From positions 3,162,001 through 3,226,000 of the forward strand of contig CBDAPZ010000001.1 in assembly GCA_965198855.1 (NCBI GenBank): DNA of 64,000 nt. Reading direction: 5' to 3'. Every line of letters starts with the position of its first letter. Position 1 is the stretch's first letter. The stretch is from BOG-908 sp965198855. Its GTDB lineage: Bacteria; Pseudomonadota; Alphaproteobacteria; Acetobacterales; Acetobacteraceae. The notes beneath the pieces are model-generated. The model made no database searches. It was not told the DNA's origin and was given only the letters and a program-made list of their open reading frames with translations. Position numbers and translations under genes: made by a program. This document shows, piece after piece, positions 56,223 to 64,000 of this stretch.

Positions 56223-58208
56223 TCACAGCCCCATATCGTCCGCTGGGTCGAGCGATACTTGCCGGGCGGTCGCACGCACCTGGCGCTGCAATACGCGGAG
56301 CCGTTGGGCGTCGTCATCGGCTTCGTCATCCGGGAGATCGAACTCCTGGGCGGGCTTTCTCGGTGCGGTAACGATGTCCTCGTGTTCGGGCAATTCCGGC
56401 TCCCGGCGGATGCCAGCATTGGCAGGGTCTTCGGTATCGGTCGCTGGAGGCGCCACGACGGCGCCCTGCCAATCATCTTTGGCCGCCGGAATTGGCTTGT
56501 CGGCGTTGCCTGCTACCCTCGCTCCGGCCGCGAACGGCGGCGGCGGAAGGATGCGCGCCTGTAGCTGGTGATCGTCGAAATAGCGCGCCTTCTTAGCGCG
56601 GATAGGATGGCAGCCGGATACCAGCACCAGCTCGTCATCATGCGGAAGCTGCATCACCTCGCCTGGGGTCAGCAGCGGCCTGGCGGTCTCCTGTCGCGAC
56701 ACCATCAGATGGCCAAGCCAGGGGCTGAGGCGGTGGCCGGCGTAGTTTTTGGCGTCGCGGATTTCGGTCGCCGTGCCGAGCGCGTCGGATACGCGCTTGG
56801 CGGTGCGCTCGTCATTGCTGGCGAAGCTGACGCGCACATGGCAGTTGTCGAGGATCGAGTTGTTCTGGCCATAGGCCTTCTCGATCTGGTTCAGCGATTG
56901 CGCGATCAGGAACGCCTTCAGGCCGTAACCGGCCATGAAGGCCAAGGCGCTTTCGAAGAAATCGAGCCGGCCCAGTGCCGGAAATTCGTCGAGCATCAGC
57001 AGCAGGCGGTGCCGCTGGCCCTTCGCATTCAGATCCTCGGTCAGGCGCCGGCCGATCTGGTTGAGGATCAGCCGGACCAACGGTTTGGTCCGGCTGATGT
57101 CCGATGGCGGCACGACGAGGTAGAGGGTCGCCGGCTTTGCGCCTTCCACGAGGTCGCGGATGCGCCAGTCGCAGCGGCGTGTGACGGCCGCCACCACGGG
57201 GTCGCGGTAGAGGCCGAGGAACGACATGGCGGTGGACAGCACGCCTGAGCGCTCGTTCTCGCTTTTGTTCAGAAGCTCGCGCGCGGCGCTGGCGACAACG
57301 GGATGCACGCCGGCGTCAGCCAAATGCGGTGTTGTCATCATCGCCCGCAGCGTTGTCTCGATCGGCCGTTTTGGATCGGACAGGAAATTGGCGACGCCGG
57401 CGAGGGTCTTGTCCGGCTCGGCGTAGAGCACGTGCAGGATCGTTCCGACCAGCAACGAATGGCTGGTTTTTTCCCAATGGTTCCGCTTCTCCAGCGCGCC
57501 TTCGGGATCGACCAGCACGTCGGCAATGTTCTGGACGTCGCGCACCTCCCACTCGCCGCGACGCACCTCCAGCAGCGGGTTGTAGGCGGCGCTTTGCGCA
57601 TTGGTCGGATCGAAAATCAGCACGCGGCCGAACCGTGCCCGCCAGCCGGCCGTTAGCGTCCAGTTCTCGCCTTTGATGTCATGGACGATGGCCGAGCTAG
57701 GCCAGGTCAGCAGCGTCGGAACGACGAGGCCGACACCCTTGCCGCTCCTGGTTGGCGCAAAACAGAGCACATGCTCCGGCCCGTCATGGCGGAGATACTC
57801 ATCCCGCCAGCGGCCGAGCAGCACGCCGTCATGTCCAAGCAGCCCGGCTGCTCGCACCTCGCGCGTTTCGGCCCATCGGGCGGAGCCATAGGTCGTGACG
57901 CGCTTCGCCTCGCGGGCGCGCCACACCGAAATCGTCACGGCGACGACGATGGCAGCAATGCCGCCGGCAGCGGCGATGTACGCGCCCTCGACGAAGATGT
58001 CCCGCGCATAGGCGTCGTAGGCAAACCACCACCAGAAAAACGCCGGCGGATGGTAAATAGGCAAGCCGAAAACCTCGAACCATGGGTGGCCAAGCCCCGG
58101 CTGAAAGCCGAGCTTCCAGGCTGTCCATTCTGTCGCCGCCCACACGAAGGCGAGAACGGTGGCGCTGACGAGGAGCACCTGGCCCCAGAGGATCCTGGTC
58201 GCGTTCAT
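56223..58208 (-). CDS. traG: Type IV coupling protein TraG (VirD4-like)
   Basis: A 661-residue inner-membrane ATPase that docks the relaxosome to the secretion channel. Two N-terminal membrane regions (WGQVLLVSATVLAFVWAATEW; AYIAAAGGIAAIVVAVTISVW) precede Walker A FAPTRSGKGVGLVVPTLL and Walker B LLLMLDEFPALGRLDFFESA. The C-terminal 80 residues are Pro/Asp/Glu-rich and not conserved-looking. The ATG at 58208 fits the family; upstream residues do not. No relaxase gene was found beside it. Confidence 0.95.
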   Translation of the reverse strand: MNATRILWGQVLLVSATVLAFVWAATEWTAWKLGFQPGLGHPWFEVFGLPIYHPPAFFWWWFAYDAYARDIFVEGAYIAAAGGIAAIVVAVTISVWRAREAKRVTTYGSARWAETREVRAAGLLGHDGVLLGRWRDEYLRHDGPEHVLCFAPTRSGKGVGLVVPTLLTWPSSAIVHDIKGENWTLTAGWRARFGRVLIFDPTNAQSAAYNPLLEVRRGEWEVRDVQNIADVLVDPEGALEKRNHWEKTSHSLLVGTILHVLYAEPDKTLAGVANFLSDPKRPIETTLRAMMTTPHLADAGVHPVVASAARELLNKSENERSGVLSTAMSFLGLYRDPVVAAVTRRCDWRIRDLVEGAKPATLYLVVPPSDISRTKPLVRLILNQIGRRLTEDLNAKGQRHRLLLMLDEFPALGRLDFFESALAFMAGYGLKAFLIAQSLNQIEKAYGQNNSILDNCHVRVSFASNDERTAKRVSDALGTATEIRDAKNYAGHRLSPWLGHLMVSRQETARPLLTPGEVMQLPHDDELVLVSGCHPIRAKKARYFDDHQLQARILPPPPFAAGARVAGNADKPIPAAKDDWQGAVVAPPATDTEDPANAGIRREPELPEHEDIVTAPRKPAQEFDLPDDEADDDAQRLRVLQRQVRATARQVSLDPADDMGL

Positions 58209-59146
58209 GGCAACAAAGGAACAGCGACTGGATGGCTGGCTCAAGCAAGTCCAAATTGATGCTAAGCGTATTTGCGGATGCCATGGCTTAGGAATCGGAT
58301 TGATCTAGAATGCGGTTAGATTCCTTGCACCGAAGCTATCGCTGCATACCGACAAACATCAGCTGTTGCAGGCTTATTAATAATTGATGCAATTGAGGGC
58401 CCTGAATTTTCGTTCCAACCCGCCGCGCGCAAGACCTCGCCCGACGTGACGCTCTCCAGGCAGCGTTGCCAATGGCGCCTCGAGCCTTAGGGATCGCTGA
58501 AGGTGGGACGTTTCATCTGCCTGTCCGCCCAGCGTTCGCCCGCTCATTGGGCGCCCGACATGACCACCCCCTCGGCGAAGCGGTTGCGCAAGCACGGCAC
58601 CGGCAGGTCCAGAGGAGTGGCGACCCAGCCCCCACGCGCAGCCAGTGCTCCGCCTCGTTTAAGGTTGAGATGTCTCTATACCTGCGCATAGGATATACGC
58701 CTGCGGCGCGATCATCGGTGCGCGCAGCCGGTATAATTCTGGCTCGGCATTGTCGGGGCGCCGCGTAGATACAAGCAAATGCGGCTTGAATGTGAACGGA
58801 TTATGCACGTTGGCTCCTTCGTTATCCGCCTCTCGGCGATCGTGGGACGCTTGGCAGCGGCCGGAGTCGGCGATCATCTTGGGTTCGGCAGATCAGGCGG
58901 ACACGACGGCACTATTGATGATGGGCGCCTGACCTCCAGTCCGAAACGCGTCGGTTGAACAGATCACCAGGAACTGGCTCTGCTTTCCGGCCACTTGCCC
59001 GTTATTCGAATGCCTCAAGCGGACCTCGCCCCTTACGACTTCCGCGCCTAGCGGAAACCGGTTCTGCCCAAGGCACCAAGCTTCACTGTCATCGTCAATC
59101 AGCTTCGGCTCAGCGGCAGGCGCAAATGTCGCCCCAGCCTTGCGTC
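58209..59146. other. Gene-poor junction between the conjugation module and the sulfur block
   Basis: About 940 bases with no intact gene I can support. On the minus strand near 58330-58560 a frame reads GSRRHWQRCLESVTSGEVLR and AAGWNENSGPSIASII but is interrupted by stops, so it may be a decayed gene of unknown family. The 11-mer TTCGCCCGCTC at 58535-58545 repeats the 3' end of tRNA-Gly. The traG promoter should also lie here. Confidence 0.45.
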
Positions 59147-59926
59147 CTACTTCCCGGCCAACCCCCGCGCGCCCTTGATCTGTGCCTGATCGAATGTCGC
59201 CTGGTCCAGCTTAGCGCCTGTGAAATCGGCGTTCGTCAGATCGGCGCCGTCGAAATCGGCGCGGGTGAGATCGGCACCGCGGAACACTGCGCCCTTGAGT
59301 TTTGCGAACTCGAACGTGATGCGGCCGAGCCCTGCATTGGTGAAATTCGCGCCCTCCAGGTCAGCATCCACGAACTCGCTGCGCAGCATGCCCATGGACT
59401 GGTTGGCCAGAACGACCGACATGCGTGTTCCCGTGAAGTTGACGCCGCGCATGTCATCCTGGCTGAAATGCACGGTGGCCGAGGTGTCCGACAGATCGGC
59501 ACCGACGAAGCTCGCCGCCGTCTCGCGCTTGTTGTCCATGCCGTCGGAGGTGATGACCACTTGCAGGGTTGCACCCCGCATTTTCGCATGGTCGAACTTT
59601 GCCTTCATGATCCAGGTTTCGGTCATGTCCGCTTTCGTGAGGTCGGCACCGGTGAGGTCGGCGCCGACGAGTTTCACGCCGTGCAAATTCGCGCCGGCCA
59701 GATTGGCTTTGGTAAGTTTGGCGCCGGAAAGATCGAGGCCAGTCAGATCGTCACCCTGCATATCCTGGGCGGAGAGATCGAGAGACGCGCCCGGCCGCAC
59801 GGCGGCCGCTCGGGCCCGAACCTGGGCAGCGGTGAGATGATCGGCCGCCACGGCAACTTGCCCACTGCAAAGCACAACAATACCGCAAGCCGTAATTCCG
59901 AGGAGGGTCTGACTTTTGTTCTTCAT
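59147..59926 (-). CDS. Exported pentapeptide-repeat protein
   Basis: A 259-residue protein with a signal peptide (LLGITACGIVVLCSGQVAVA) and about 20 A(D/N)LxG-type pentapeptide repeats, such as LSGAKLTKANLAGANLHG and LTRADFDGADLTNADFTGA. It should form a right-handed beta-helix in the periplasm. A looser middle (VITSDGMDNKRETAASFVGADLSD) interrupts the repeats. It is the last gene after the TauE gene, with a 29-base gap. Its function is unknown. Confidence 0.88.
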   Translation of the reverse strand: MKNKSQTLLGITACGIVVLCSGQVAVAADHLTAAQVRARAAAVRPGASLDLSAQDMQGDDLTGLDLSGAKLTKANLAGANLHGVKLVGADLTGADLTKADMTETWIMKAKFDHAKMRGATLQVVITSDGMDNKRETAASFVGADLSDTSATVHFSQDDMRGVNFTGTRMSVVLANQSMGMLRSEFVDADLEGANFTNAGLGRITFEFAKLKGAVFRGADLTRADFDGADLTNADFTGAKLDQATFDQAQIKGARGLAGK

Positions 59927-59955
59927 TATCTTTCCCTTTGATTATATCACCCGAG

Positions 59956-60708
59956 TCACGCACTGTTACGATACAGCATGTAGATGGCGACGATGAAGAC
60001 GAAGCCGGCGAAAATCTGATTGAGCGCGGCTTTGCGCGGCGCTAGGCGGACCGCCAAGGCCATGCCGGCCAGACCGCCAGCGATACCGCCCGCAATGTAT
60101 TCGCCGGCAACCGGCCAGACGACCAGGCCGGACATCGCGTAGTTCGCAGCAGTCGTCATACCGAACGTGCCGACGGCAAGCAGCGAGGATCCTACAGCGA
60201 ACAGCATCGGCATTCCGGTTGAAAGCAGCAGGCCTGGCACGATCAGGAAGCCGCCGCCGATACCGAAAAACCCTGACAGCGTGCCGACGACAAGGGCCGC
60301 AGCGACCACGCGCGGCACGCTGCCTGGCCGTTCGCCGGTGAGGGACGCGGGGGGGCGGCGCCGCAGCATGAGCACGCCGACCACGATCATCAGGATGGCG
60401 AACAGGAAAAGCAGCCGCTTGCCGTCGAACGCCTTGCCCAATGTGGAGCCCAAAGCCGCTCCTGCCATGCCGGCGACAGCGAAAATGATGGCACTGCGCC
60501 AACGCACGTTCCCGACGCGCGCATGTCCCGCGCAGTTGATGAAGGCGTTGACCGAGACGGCCAGCGCGCCCGTCCCGATCGCCTGGTGCGGCGCCAGACC
60601 GACCACGTAAAGCAGCAGGGGTGTCGCCATGATCGAGCCGCCGCCGCCGATCAGGCCCAGCGTGAACCCGACCAGCCCGCCGCAGAGCACGGCGAGCACA
60701 GCCTGCAT
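59956..60708 (-). CDS. TauE/SafE family sulfite/sulfur-anion exporter
   Basis: A 250-residue inner-membrane protein of about eight helices in two homologous halves: GGLVGFTLGLIGGGGSIMATP and VGTLSGFFGIGGGFLIVPGLLL. These are the two TauE signature loops. Family members export sulfite, sulfoacetate or related anions. The ATG at 60708 follows a GTG at 60711 that overlaps the preceding stop (GTGA). In this operon it probably removes sulfite made during sulfide oxidation, which is inference. Confidence 0.9.
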   Translation of the reverse strand: MQAVLAVLCGGLVGFTLGLIGGGGSIMATPLLLYVVGLAPHQAIGTGALAVSVNAFINCAGHARVGNVRWRSAIIFAVAGMAGAALGSTLGKAFDGKRLLFLFAILMIVVGVLMLRRRPPASLTGERPGSVPRVVAAALVVGTLSGFFGIGGGFLIVPGLLLSTGMPMLFAVGSSLLAVGTFGMTTAANYAMSGLVVWPVAGEYIAGGIAGGLAGMALAVRLAPRKAALNQIFAGFVFIVAIYMLYRNSA

Positions 60709-61136
60709 CACCTGCAAGGCGGCACCCAGAGGTGTCGCGCGACGCGATAGAGCGCCATGCCCGCCAACATCGCGCCGACGAAGACGAAGCTTCGCGGGAC
60801 CCCTAGCGACAGGGAGGCCAGGGCTGGCCCGGGACAGAAACCGGCCAAACCCCAGCCGATGCCGAACAGCGCGCCACCGGCGAGGAGCGGCACGTCGATC
60901 CGGTGTTTGTCAGGAATGTCGAAACGCGTGGCGAGCAGGGGGCGGGCCATGCGTCGCGACACAGCATAGCCGATGGCCGAGACGCCGACCGCGCCGCCGA
61001 GCACGAAGGCCAGGCTGGGATCCCACGCGCCAGCGACGTCGAGAAAGCCCAGCACCCTTGCGGGATCGAGCATTCCGGACAAGGACAGGCCGGCGCCGAA
61101 CAGCACGCCGGCCACCAACGCGGCCAGCATCCTCAC
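60708..61136 (-). CDS. DUF6691 / YeeE-YedE half transporter
   Basis: A 142-residue membrane protein with four helices. Conserved motifs are LFGAGLSLSGMLDPARVLGFLD and GIGWGLAGFCPGPAL, the second holding the Cys thought to handle sulfur. It is the second half of a split YeeE/YedE (PmpB-like) transporter for thiosulfate or sulfane-sulfur compounds. The start is taken as a GTG overlapping the preceding stop (GTGA); an ATG lies two codons further. Confidence 0.88.
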   Translation of the reverse strand: MRMLAALVAGVLFGAGLSLSGMLDPARVLGFLDVAGAWDPSLAFVLGGAVGVSAIGYAVSRRMARPLLATRFDIPDKHRIDVPLLAGGALFGIGWGLAGFCPGPALASLSLGVPRSFVFVGAMLAGMALYRVARHLWVPPCR

Positions 61137-61564
61137 GCCGGGCGCCCCAGATGGCGAACGAGAAAGACCGTCAGGATCGCCGCCGCCATGAAGGTGGCGA
61201 CCGCGGCGACTGAGCGGCGAGACAGCCGAGCCAAGCCGCTGACCCCATGACCGCTGGTGCAGCCCGAACCAAGCCGCGTGCCGAAGCCCACCAGTGCTCC
61301 CGCCACGCCCAGAACCGGCAGGGACGCCCCTATCCGCATGAGAGGTTGATGACCGGCGGCGGCAAGGTAGGTGACCGGCCCCAGGATCAGGCCAGCGAGG
61401 AAGGCCAGGCGCCATGACGTGTCCGCATTCACCGGCCCGAGCAGGCCGCCGGCAATGCCACTGATACCGGCGATGCGGCCGTTGACGATCAGCAGCATGG
61501 CGGCGGACAGGCCGATCATTATGCCGCCCGCAAGCGATGGCCAGAATGCCGCCAGCACGTTCAT
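61133..61564 (-). CDS. YeeE/YedE family half transporter
   Basis: A 143-residue membrane protein with four helices and the motif FGTRLGSGCTSGHGVSGLARLSRRS, which includes the conserved Cys of the YeeE/YedE (TsuA, PmpA) family. It pairs with the next gene to form one full transporter. The likely cargo is thiosulfate or another sulfane-sulfur species. The ATG overlaps the arsR stop (ATGA). Confidence 0.9.
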   Translation of the reverse strand: MNVLAAFWPSLAGGIMIGLSAAMLLIVNGRIAGISGIAGGLLGPVNADTSWRLAFLAGLILGPVTYLAAAGHQPLMRIGASLPVLGVAGALVGFGTRLGSGCTSGHGVSGLARLSRRSVAAVATFMAAAILTVFLVRHLGRPA

Positions 61565-61923
61565 GGTGCGCTGACGACTGCGAACATGGCACTGGCGCGC
61601 CCCGCGGGCGAAACCTTGATCCGTGGAAGACAGGCGGCGGGCTCGGCGTGTTGGCCACCGAGCGCGCGCAGTATGGCGACGAGGATTGGGCCCTGCGTGC
61701 CATCCGCCAGCCGGTAGAAAATGGAGCGTGCCTGCCGCCGTGTTGCCACCAGACCGGCGTCACGCAGCGCGCCGAGATGCTGCGACAACGCCGGCTGGCG
61801 AAGGTCCAGTTCCTGCTCGATGGCGCCCACGCCGGCTTCGCCGTCGAGCAGCCGCGACAGGATGCGAAGCCTTGCCGGATTGGCCACGGTGCGCAGCAGG
61901 ACAGCGGCCTCTTCCGGTATCAC
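61561..61923 (-). CDS. ArsR-family repressor of the sulfur operon
   Basis: A 120-residue winged-HTH regulator: LLRTVANPARLRILSRLLDGE, then the recognition helix region LRQPALSQHLGALRDAGLVATRRQARSIFYRL. By context it is the counterpart of SqrR/BigR-type persulfide sensors. Unlike those it has only one Cys (Cys98, near the C-terminus); the usual first-helix Cys position appears to be Ser23. Sensing must differ from the two-Cys mechanism, or this is a different regulator. Coupled to its neighbours by GTGA and ATGA overlaps. Confidence 0.88.
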   Translation of the reverse strand: MIPEEAAVLLRTVANPARLRILSRLLDGEAGVGAIEQELDLRQPALSQHLGALRDAGLVATRRQARSIFYRLADGTQGPILVAILRALGGQHAEPAACLPRIKVSPAGRASAMFAVVSAP

Positions 61924-62600
61924 GGCGTCGCCCCGGCCGCGTCGGACAGCTTCACGGTGCGGTAATACCAGGCGCGTTCGGTGTGGCCGGCGGGAGCGCC
62001 TGCGTCCGCGGTCAGCGGTGGCGGCAGGATCACATCGTCGCCCGGCTGCCAGGATTCCGGCGTCAGCACACCGTGCGCGTCGGCTGTCTGCAACGCTGCC
62101 ACAAGCCGCCACTGCTCCTCCACATTGCGGCCCGTGGTCATGGGATACCAGGTGATGGCGCGTATGATGCCAGCCGGATCGATGACGAAGGCGGCACGCA
62201 CCAGCGACGAATCCGGGCTATGGGACGAGATCATGCCGTAGGCACGGGCGATCGCCATTGACGGGTCCTCGATGATCGGGAAGTCGATGGTGACGCCGAA
62301 GCGTTCCTGGATGCTGCGTATCCACGCGAGATGCGAGAACAGGCTGTCCACCGACAGGCCCAGCAGATCGCACCCGATGGCGGCGAACCTTGGCGAGGCC
62401 GCGGCCAGTGCCAGGAACTCGCTTGTGCAGACCGGCGTGAAATCGGCTGGATGCGAGAACAGCAGCAGCCAGCGTCCGGCATAGTCGGACAGCCTGCGGT
62501 CTCCCATGGTGGTGCGCGCGGTGAAGCCGGGTGCTGCATCGTGCAGCAAGGGCGGGACGCAACGCTCCACGTGTGACGGTGACTCGACGCTGAGCGTCAC
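61920..62600 (-). CDS. Peroxiredoxin, 1-Cys/Prx6-like
   Basis: A 226-residue thioredoxin-fold peroxidase. The active site is SHPADFTPVCTSEF with peroxidatic Cys58, and Prx6-type C-terminal parts follow (DFPIIEDPSMAIARAYGM, AAFVIDPAGIIRAITWYPM, NVEEQWRLVAALQ). There is no obvious resolving Cys near the C-terminus. It would remove peroxides or persulfides formed during sulfide oxidation; the persulfide idea is inference. The GTG start overlaps the upstream stop (GTGA). Confidence 0.9.
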   Translation of the reverse strand: MTLSVESPSHVERCVPPLLHDAAPGFTARTTMGDRRLSDYAGRWLLLFSHPADFTPVCTSEFLALAAASPRFAAIGCDLLGLSVDSLFSHLAWIRSIQERFGVTIDFPIIEDPSMAIARAYGMISSHSPDSSLVRAAFVIDPAGIIRAITWYPMTTGRNVEEQWRLVAALQTADAHGVLTPESWQPGDDVILPPPLTADAGAPAGHTERAWYYRTVKLSDAAGATP

Positions 62601-63016
62601 TGCCGGTCCAGCCACGCCAGCGCCTCCTTGATGTCGAAGCCGTGCGTAAGGGCGTCCTGTCGCACCGCCTCGCGATCCTCCCCGGCGAGAATGCGACCCA
62701 GCGCCCACAGGCTCGCGGAGCGGATGCCGGAGCGGCAATGCGCGTGGACACAGCCGGGCGCCTGCGCCACGGCGTTGGTGAACGCATCGACGTCGGCGCG
62801 TGAGAGCGCCGCGAACGTCACGGGCTGATAGCGGTAATCTACTCCCAGATCGGCCGCCAACGCCGCGGCCTGGGCGGAAGCCAAATGGGCGGGAAGTTCG
62901 CCATCAGGCCGATTGTTGATGACCAGCGTCACGCCACGTCCCGCCAGCGCCGGCAAGTCGGCGGCCTCGATCTGTCCGGAGACGCTCAGTCGCGCATCGA
63001 GAGGAACTGGCGTCAT
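62597..63016 (-). CDS. DUF442 (TIGR01244) phosphatase-fold sulfurtransferase-like protein
   Basis: A 139-residue protein with a protein-tyrosine-phosphatase-like fold. The segment DARLSVSGQIEAADLPAL begins the domain and VINNRPDGELP follows. The active loop VHAHCRSGIRSASLW holds Cys94 in an HCxxGxRS motif. In other bacteria this domain is fused to persulfide dioxygenase (Blh) or lies next to it. The ATG at 63016 is preferred over one at 63070, because the predicted transcription start falls almost on the latter. First gene of the operon. Confidence 0.88.
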   Translation of the reverse strand: MTPVPLDARLSVSGQIEAADLPALAGRGVTLVINNRPDGELPAHLASAQAAALAADLGVDYRYQPVTFAALSRADVDAFTNAVAQAPGCVHAHCRSGIRSASLWALGRILAGEDREAVRQDALTHGFDIKEALAWLDRQ

Positions 63017-63074
63017 GAAATCGGGGACGCGAGAGATGACATGGCGGAGACGGACCCTAGTTGATTGCATGATT

Positions 63075-63103
63075 AGTGTATGTCAGTAAGTGTCTTTATG
63101 CAA
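63075..63103 (-). promoter_or_regulatory. Promoter of the minus-strand sulfur operon
   Basis: On the minus strand TTGCAT, a 17-base spacer and TACACT lie in the AT-rich divergent gap. The start would be near 63068. An inverted repeat TTGCAT/ATGCAA (63065-63070 and 63098-63103) brackets it and could serve as an ArsR operator. Confidence 0.45.
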
Positions 63104-63161
63104 GTGTTGTGCACCATCGTCGGCCACCTGCGCTTGTGCCGATGTCATCAAGGGATCGATC

Positions 63162-64000
63162 ATGGACGCCCAGCCTCATATCGATGACCGCATGCCCCCG
63201 GGCCAGGAAGCCGCCCGCCAGTTCGACGTGGTGATCGTGGGCGGCGGGGCGGCGGGGATCACGGTCGCGGCCAGCCTGCGCCGGCATCGCGCCAGCCTGT
63301 CGGTTGCCATCATCGAGCCATCGCAGACCCATTCGTACCAGCCGGGGTGGACGCTGGTGGGCGGCGGCGTCTTCACCCTAGCCCAGACGCAACGTAGCGA
63401 AGCCTCGCTGATCCCGGCTGGCGTCACGTGGATACAGGTCGCCGCCGCCCGTTTCCTGCCGGACGAGACGATGGTGGTGCTCGCCGACGGGGCGCGAATT
63501 GCCTACCGGATGCTGGTGGTCTGTCCGGGGCTGCACCTGGACTGGGACGGTGTGGACGGGCTGCGCGCGGCACTTGGCTCGGATGGCGTGTGCAGCAACT
63601 ACGATCCGCGCTTTGCGCAATACACCTGGGAATGCATCAAGGCCCTGCGTGGCGGCACCGCGCTGTTCACCCAGCCGCCGATGCCGATCAAATGTGCCGG
63701 CGCGCCGCAGAAGATCATGTATCTGGCCGCGGACCATTTGCGCAAAGCCGGATTGCTGCAGGCATCGAGCGTCGAATTCCTGCTCGCCGGCGACGTATTG
63801 TTCGGCGTGCCGGCCTTCGTGCCGCCGCTGCAGAAGACGGTCGCCGATTACGGCATCAAGGTGCATTTCAAACACACGCTGAAGGCCGTCGATGGCCCGG
63901 CGCGAACCGCGATCTTCACCGCGGTGGCGCCGGACGGCAGCACAAGCGAAGTGGTCCGCCGGTTCGACATGCTGCATGTCACGCCGCCGCAGAGCGCGCC
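63162..64000 (+). CDS. sqr: Sulfide:quinone oxidoreductase, type II-like (partial)
   Basis: The first 279 residues of a flavoprotein that oxidises sulfide to sulfane sulfur and reduces the quinone pool at the membrane. The FAD-binding start is FDVVIVGGGAAGITVAASL. HSYQPGWTLVGGGVF and PIKCAGAPQKIMYLAADHLRKAG, with catalytic-type Cys178, closely match the mitochondrial/type II SQR pattern, and MLHVTPPQSA is near the window end. AGGGA precedes the ATG. It is divergent from the sulfur operon, and the C-terminus lies outside the window. Confidence 0.9.
   Translation, partial: MDAQPHIDDRMPPGQEAARQFDVVIVGGGAAGITVAASLRRHRASLSVAIIEPSQTHSYQPGWTLVGGGVFTLAQTQRSEASLIPAGVTWIQVAAARFLPDETMVVLADGARIAYRMLVVCPGLHLDWDGVDGLRAALGSDGVCSNYDPRFAQYTWECIKALRGGTALFTQPPMPIKCAGAPQKIMYLAADHLRKAGLLQASSVEFLLAGDVLFGVPAFVPPLQKTVADYGIKVHFKHTLKAVDGPARTAIFTAVAPDGSTSEVVRRFDMLHVTPPQSA

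Noticed and set aside
58955..59941. A 328-codon plus-strand frame full of EIGAxEIG-type repeats
   Set aside because: It is the antisense of the pentapeptide-repeat gene, whose repetitive codons create a repetitive shadow frame.

Overview
The window looks like a piece of a GC-rich alphaproteobacterial chromosome, most likely from the family Acetobacteraceae (Rhodospirillales). The reasons are the MucR-type regulator, the Hsp20/DUF1150 pair, a possible ROSE-type RNA thermometer, the housekeeping gene set, and an AT-rich dispersed palindrome of a kind I associate with that family. No taxonomic marker such as rRNA is present, so this is inference.

Layout. 0-6.2 kb: the end of an unknown gene, a methyltransferase/coiled-coil/double-glycosyltransferase fusion, and a FIST-sensor plus hybrid histidine kinase pair that resembles NosP/NahK. 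6.4-16 kb: parC, an exported methyltransferase-like protein, an AGE-family epimerase, a Gly-rich lipoprotein, divergent NRAMP-like and OPT transporters, an Nfu-type Fe-S protein and rutE. 16-21 kb: tsaB-rimI, a frameshifted alpha/beta hydrolase, a TusA-like protein, mucR, hsp20-DUF1150 and a GT2-GtrA protein. 21-31 kb: clpB behind a heat-shock-type promoter, a lipoprotein, an intracellular PHA depolymerase, a GST, a chemoreceptor, mlaC/mlaA and metF. 31-44.4 kb: uvrD/pcrA-prmA-pepP-thioesterase in one run, a wrecked RAYT transposase between REP-like palindromes, ligA, recN, bamD and a double-domain acyl-CoA dehydrogenase. Six copies of the AT-rich dispersed element sit at gene 3' ends across this first 44 kb, and none was seen further right.

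44.8-58.2 kb: directly behind a tRNA-Gly(GCC) gene comes the mating-pair-formation module of an integrative conjugative element. It reads, on the minus strand, traG-copG-trbB-C-D-E-J-K(alt)-L-F-G-I-DUF2274, with a LysR gene converging on its end. I see no integrase or relaxase in the window.

59.1-64 kb: a sulfur-handling block. A tightly overlapped minus-strand operon encodes a DUF442 phosphatase/sulfurtransferase-like protein, a 1-Cys-type peroxiredoxin, an ArsR repressor, two split YeeE/YedE membrane halves and a TauE/SafE exporter, followed by a pentapeptide-repeat protein. It is divergent from a type II sulfide:quinone oxidoreductase that runs off the window. Together these look like a sulfide/sulfane-sulfur oxidation, transport and defence unit. 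It could be cargo of the conjugative element or a neighbouring chromosomal locus.
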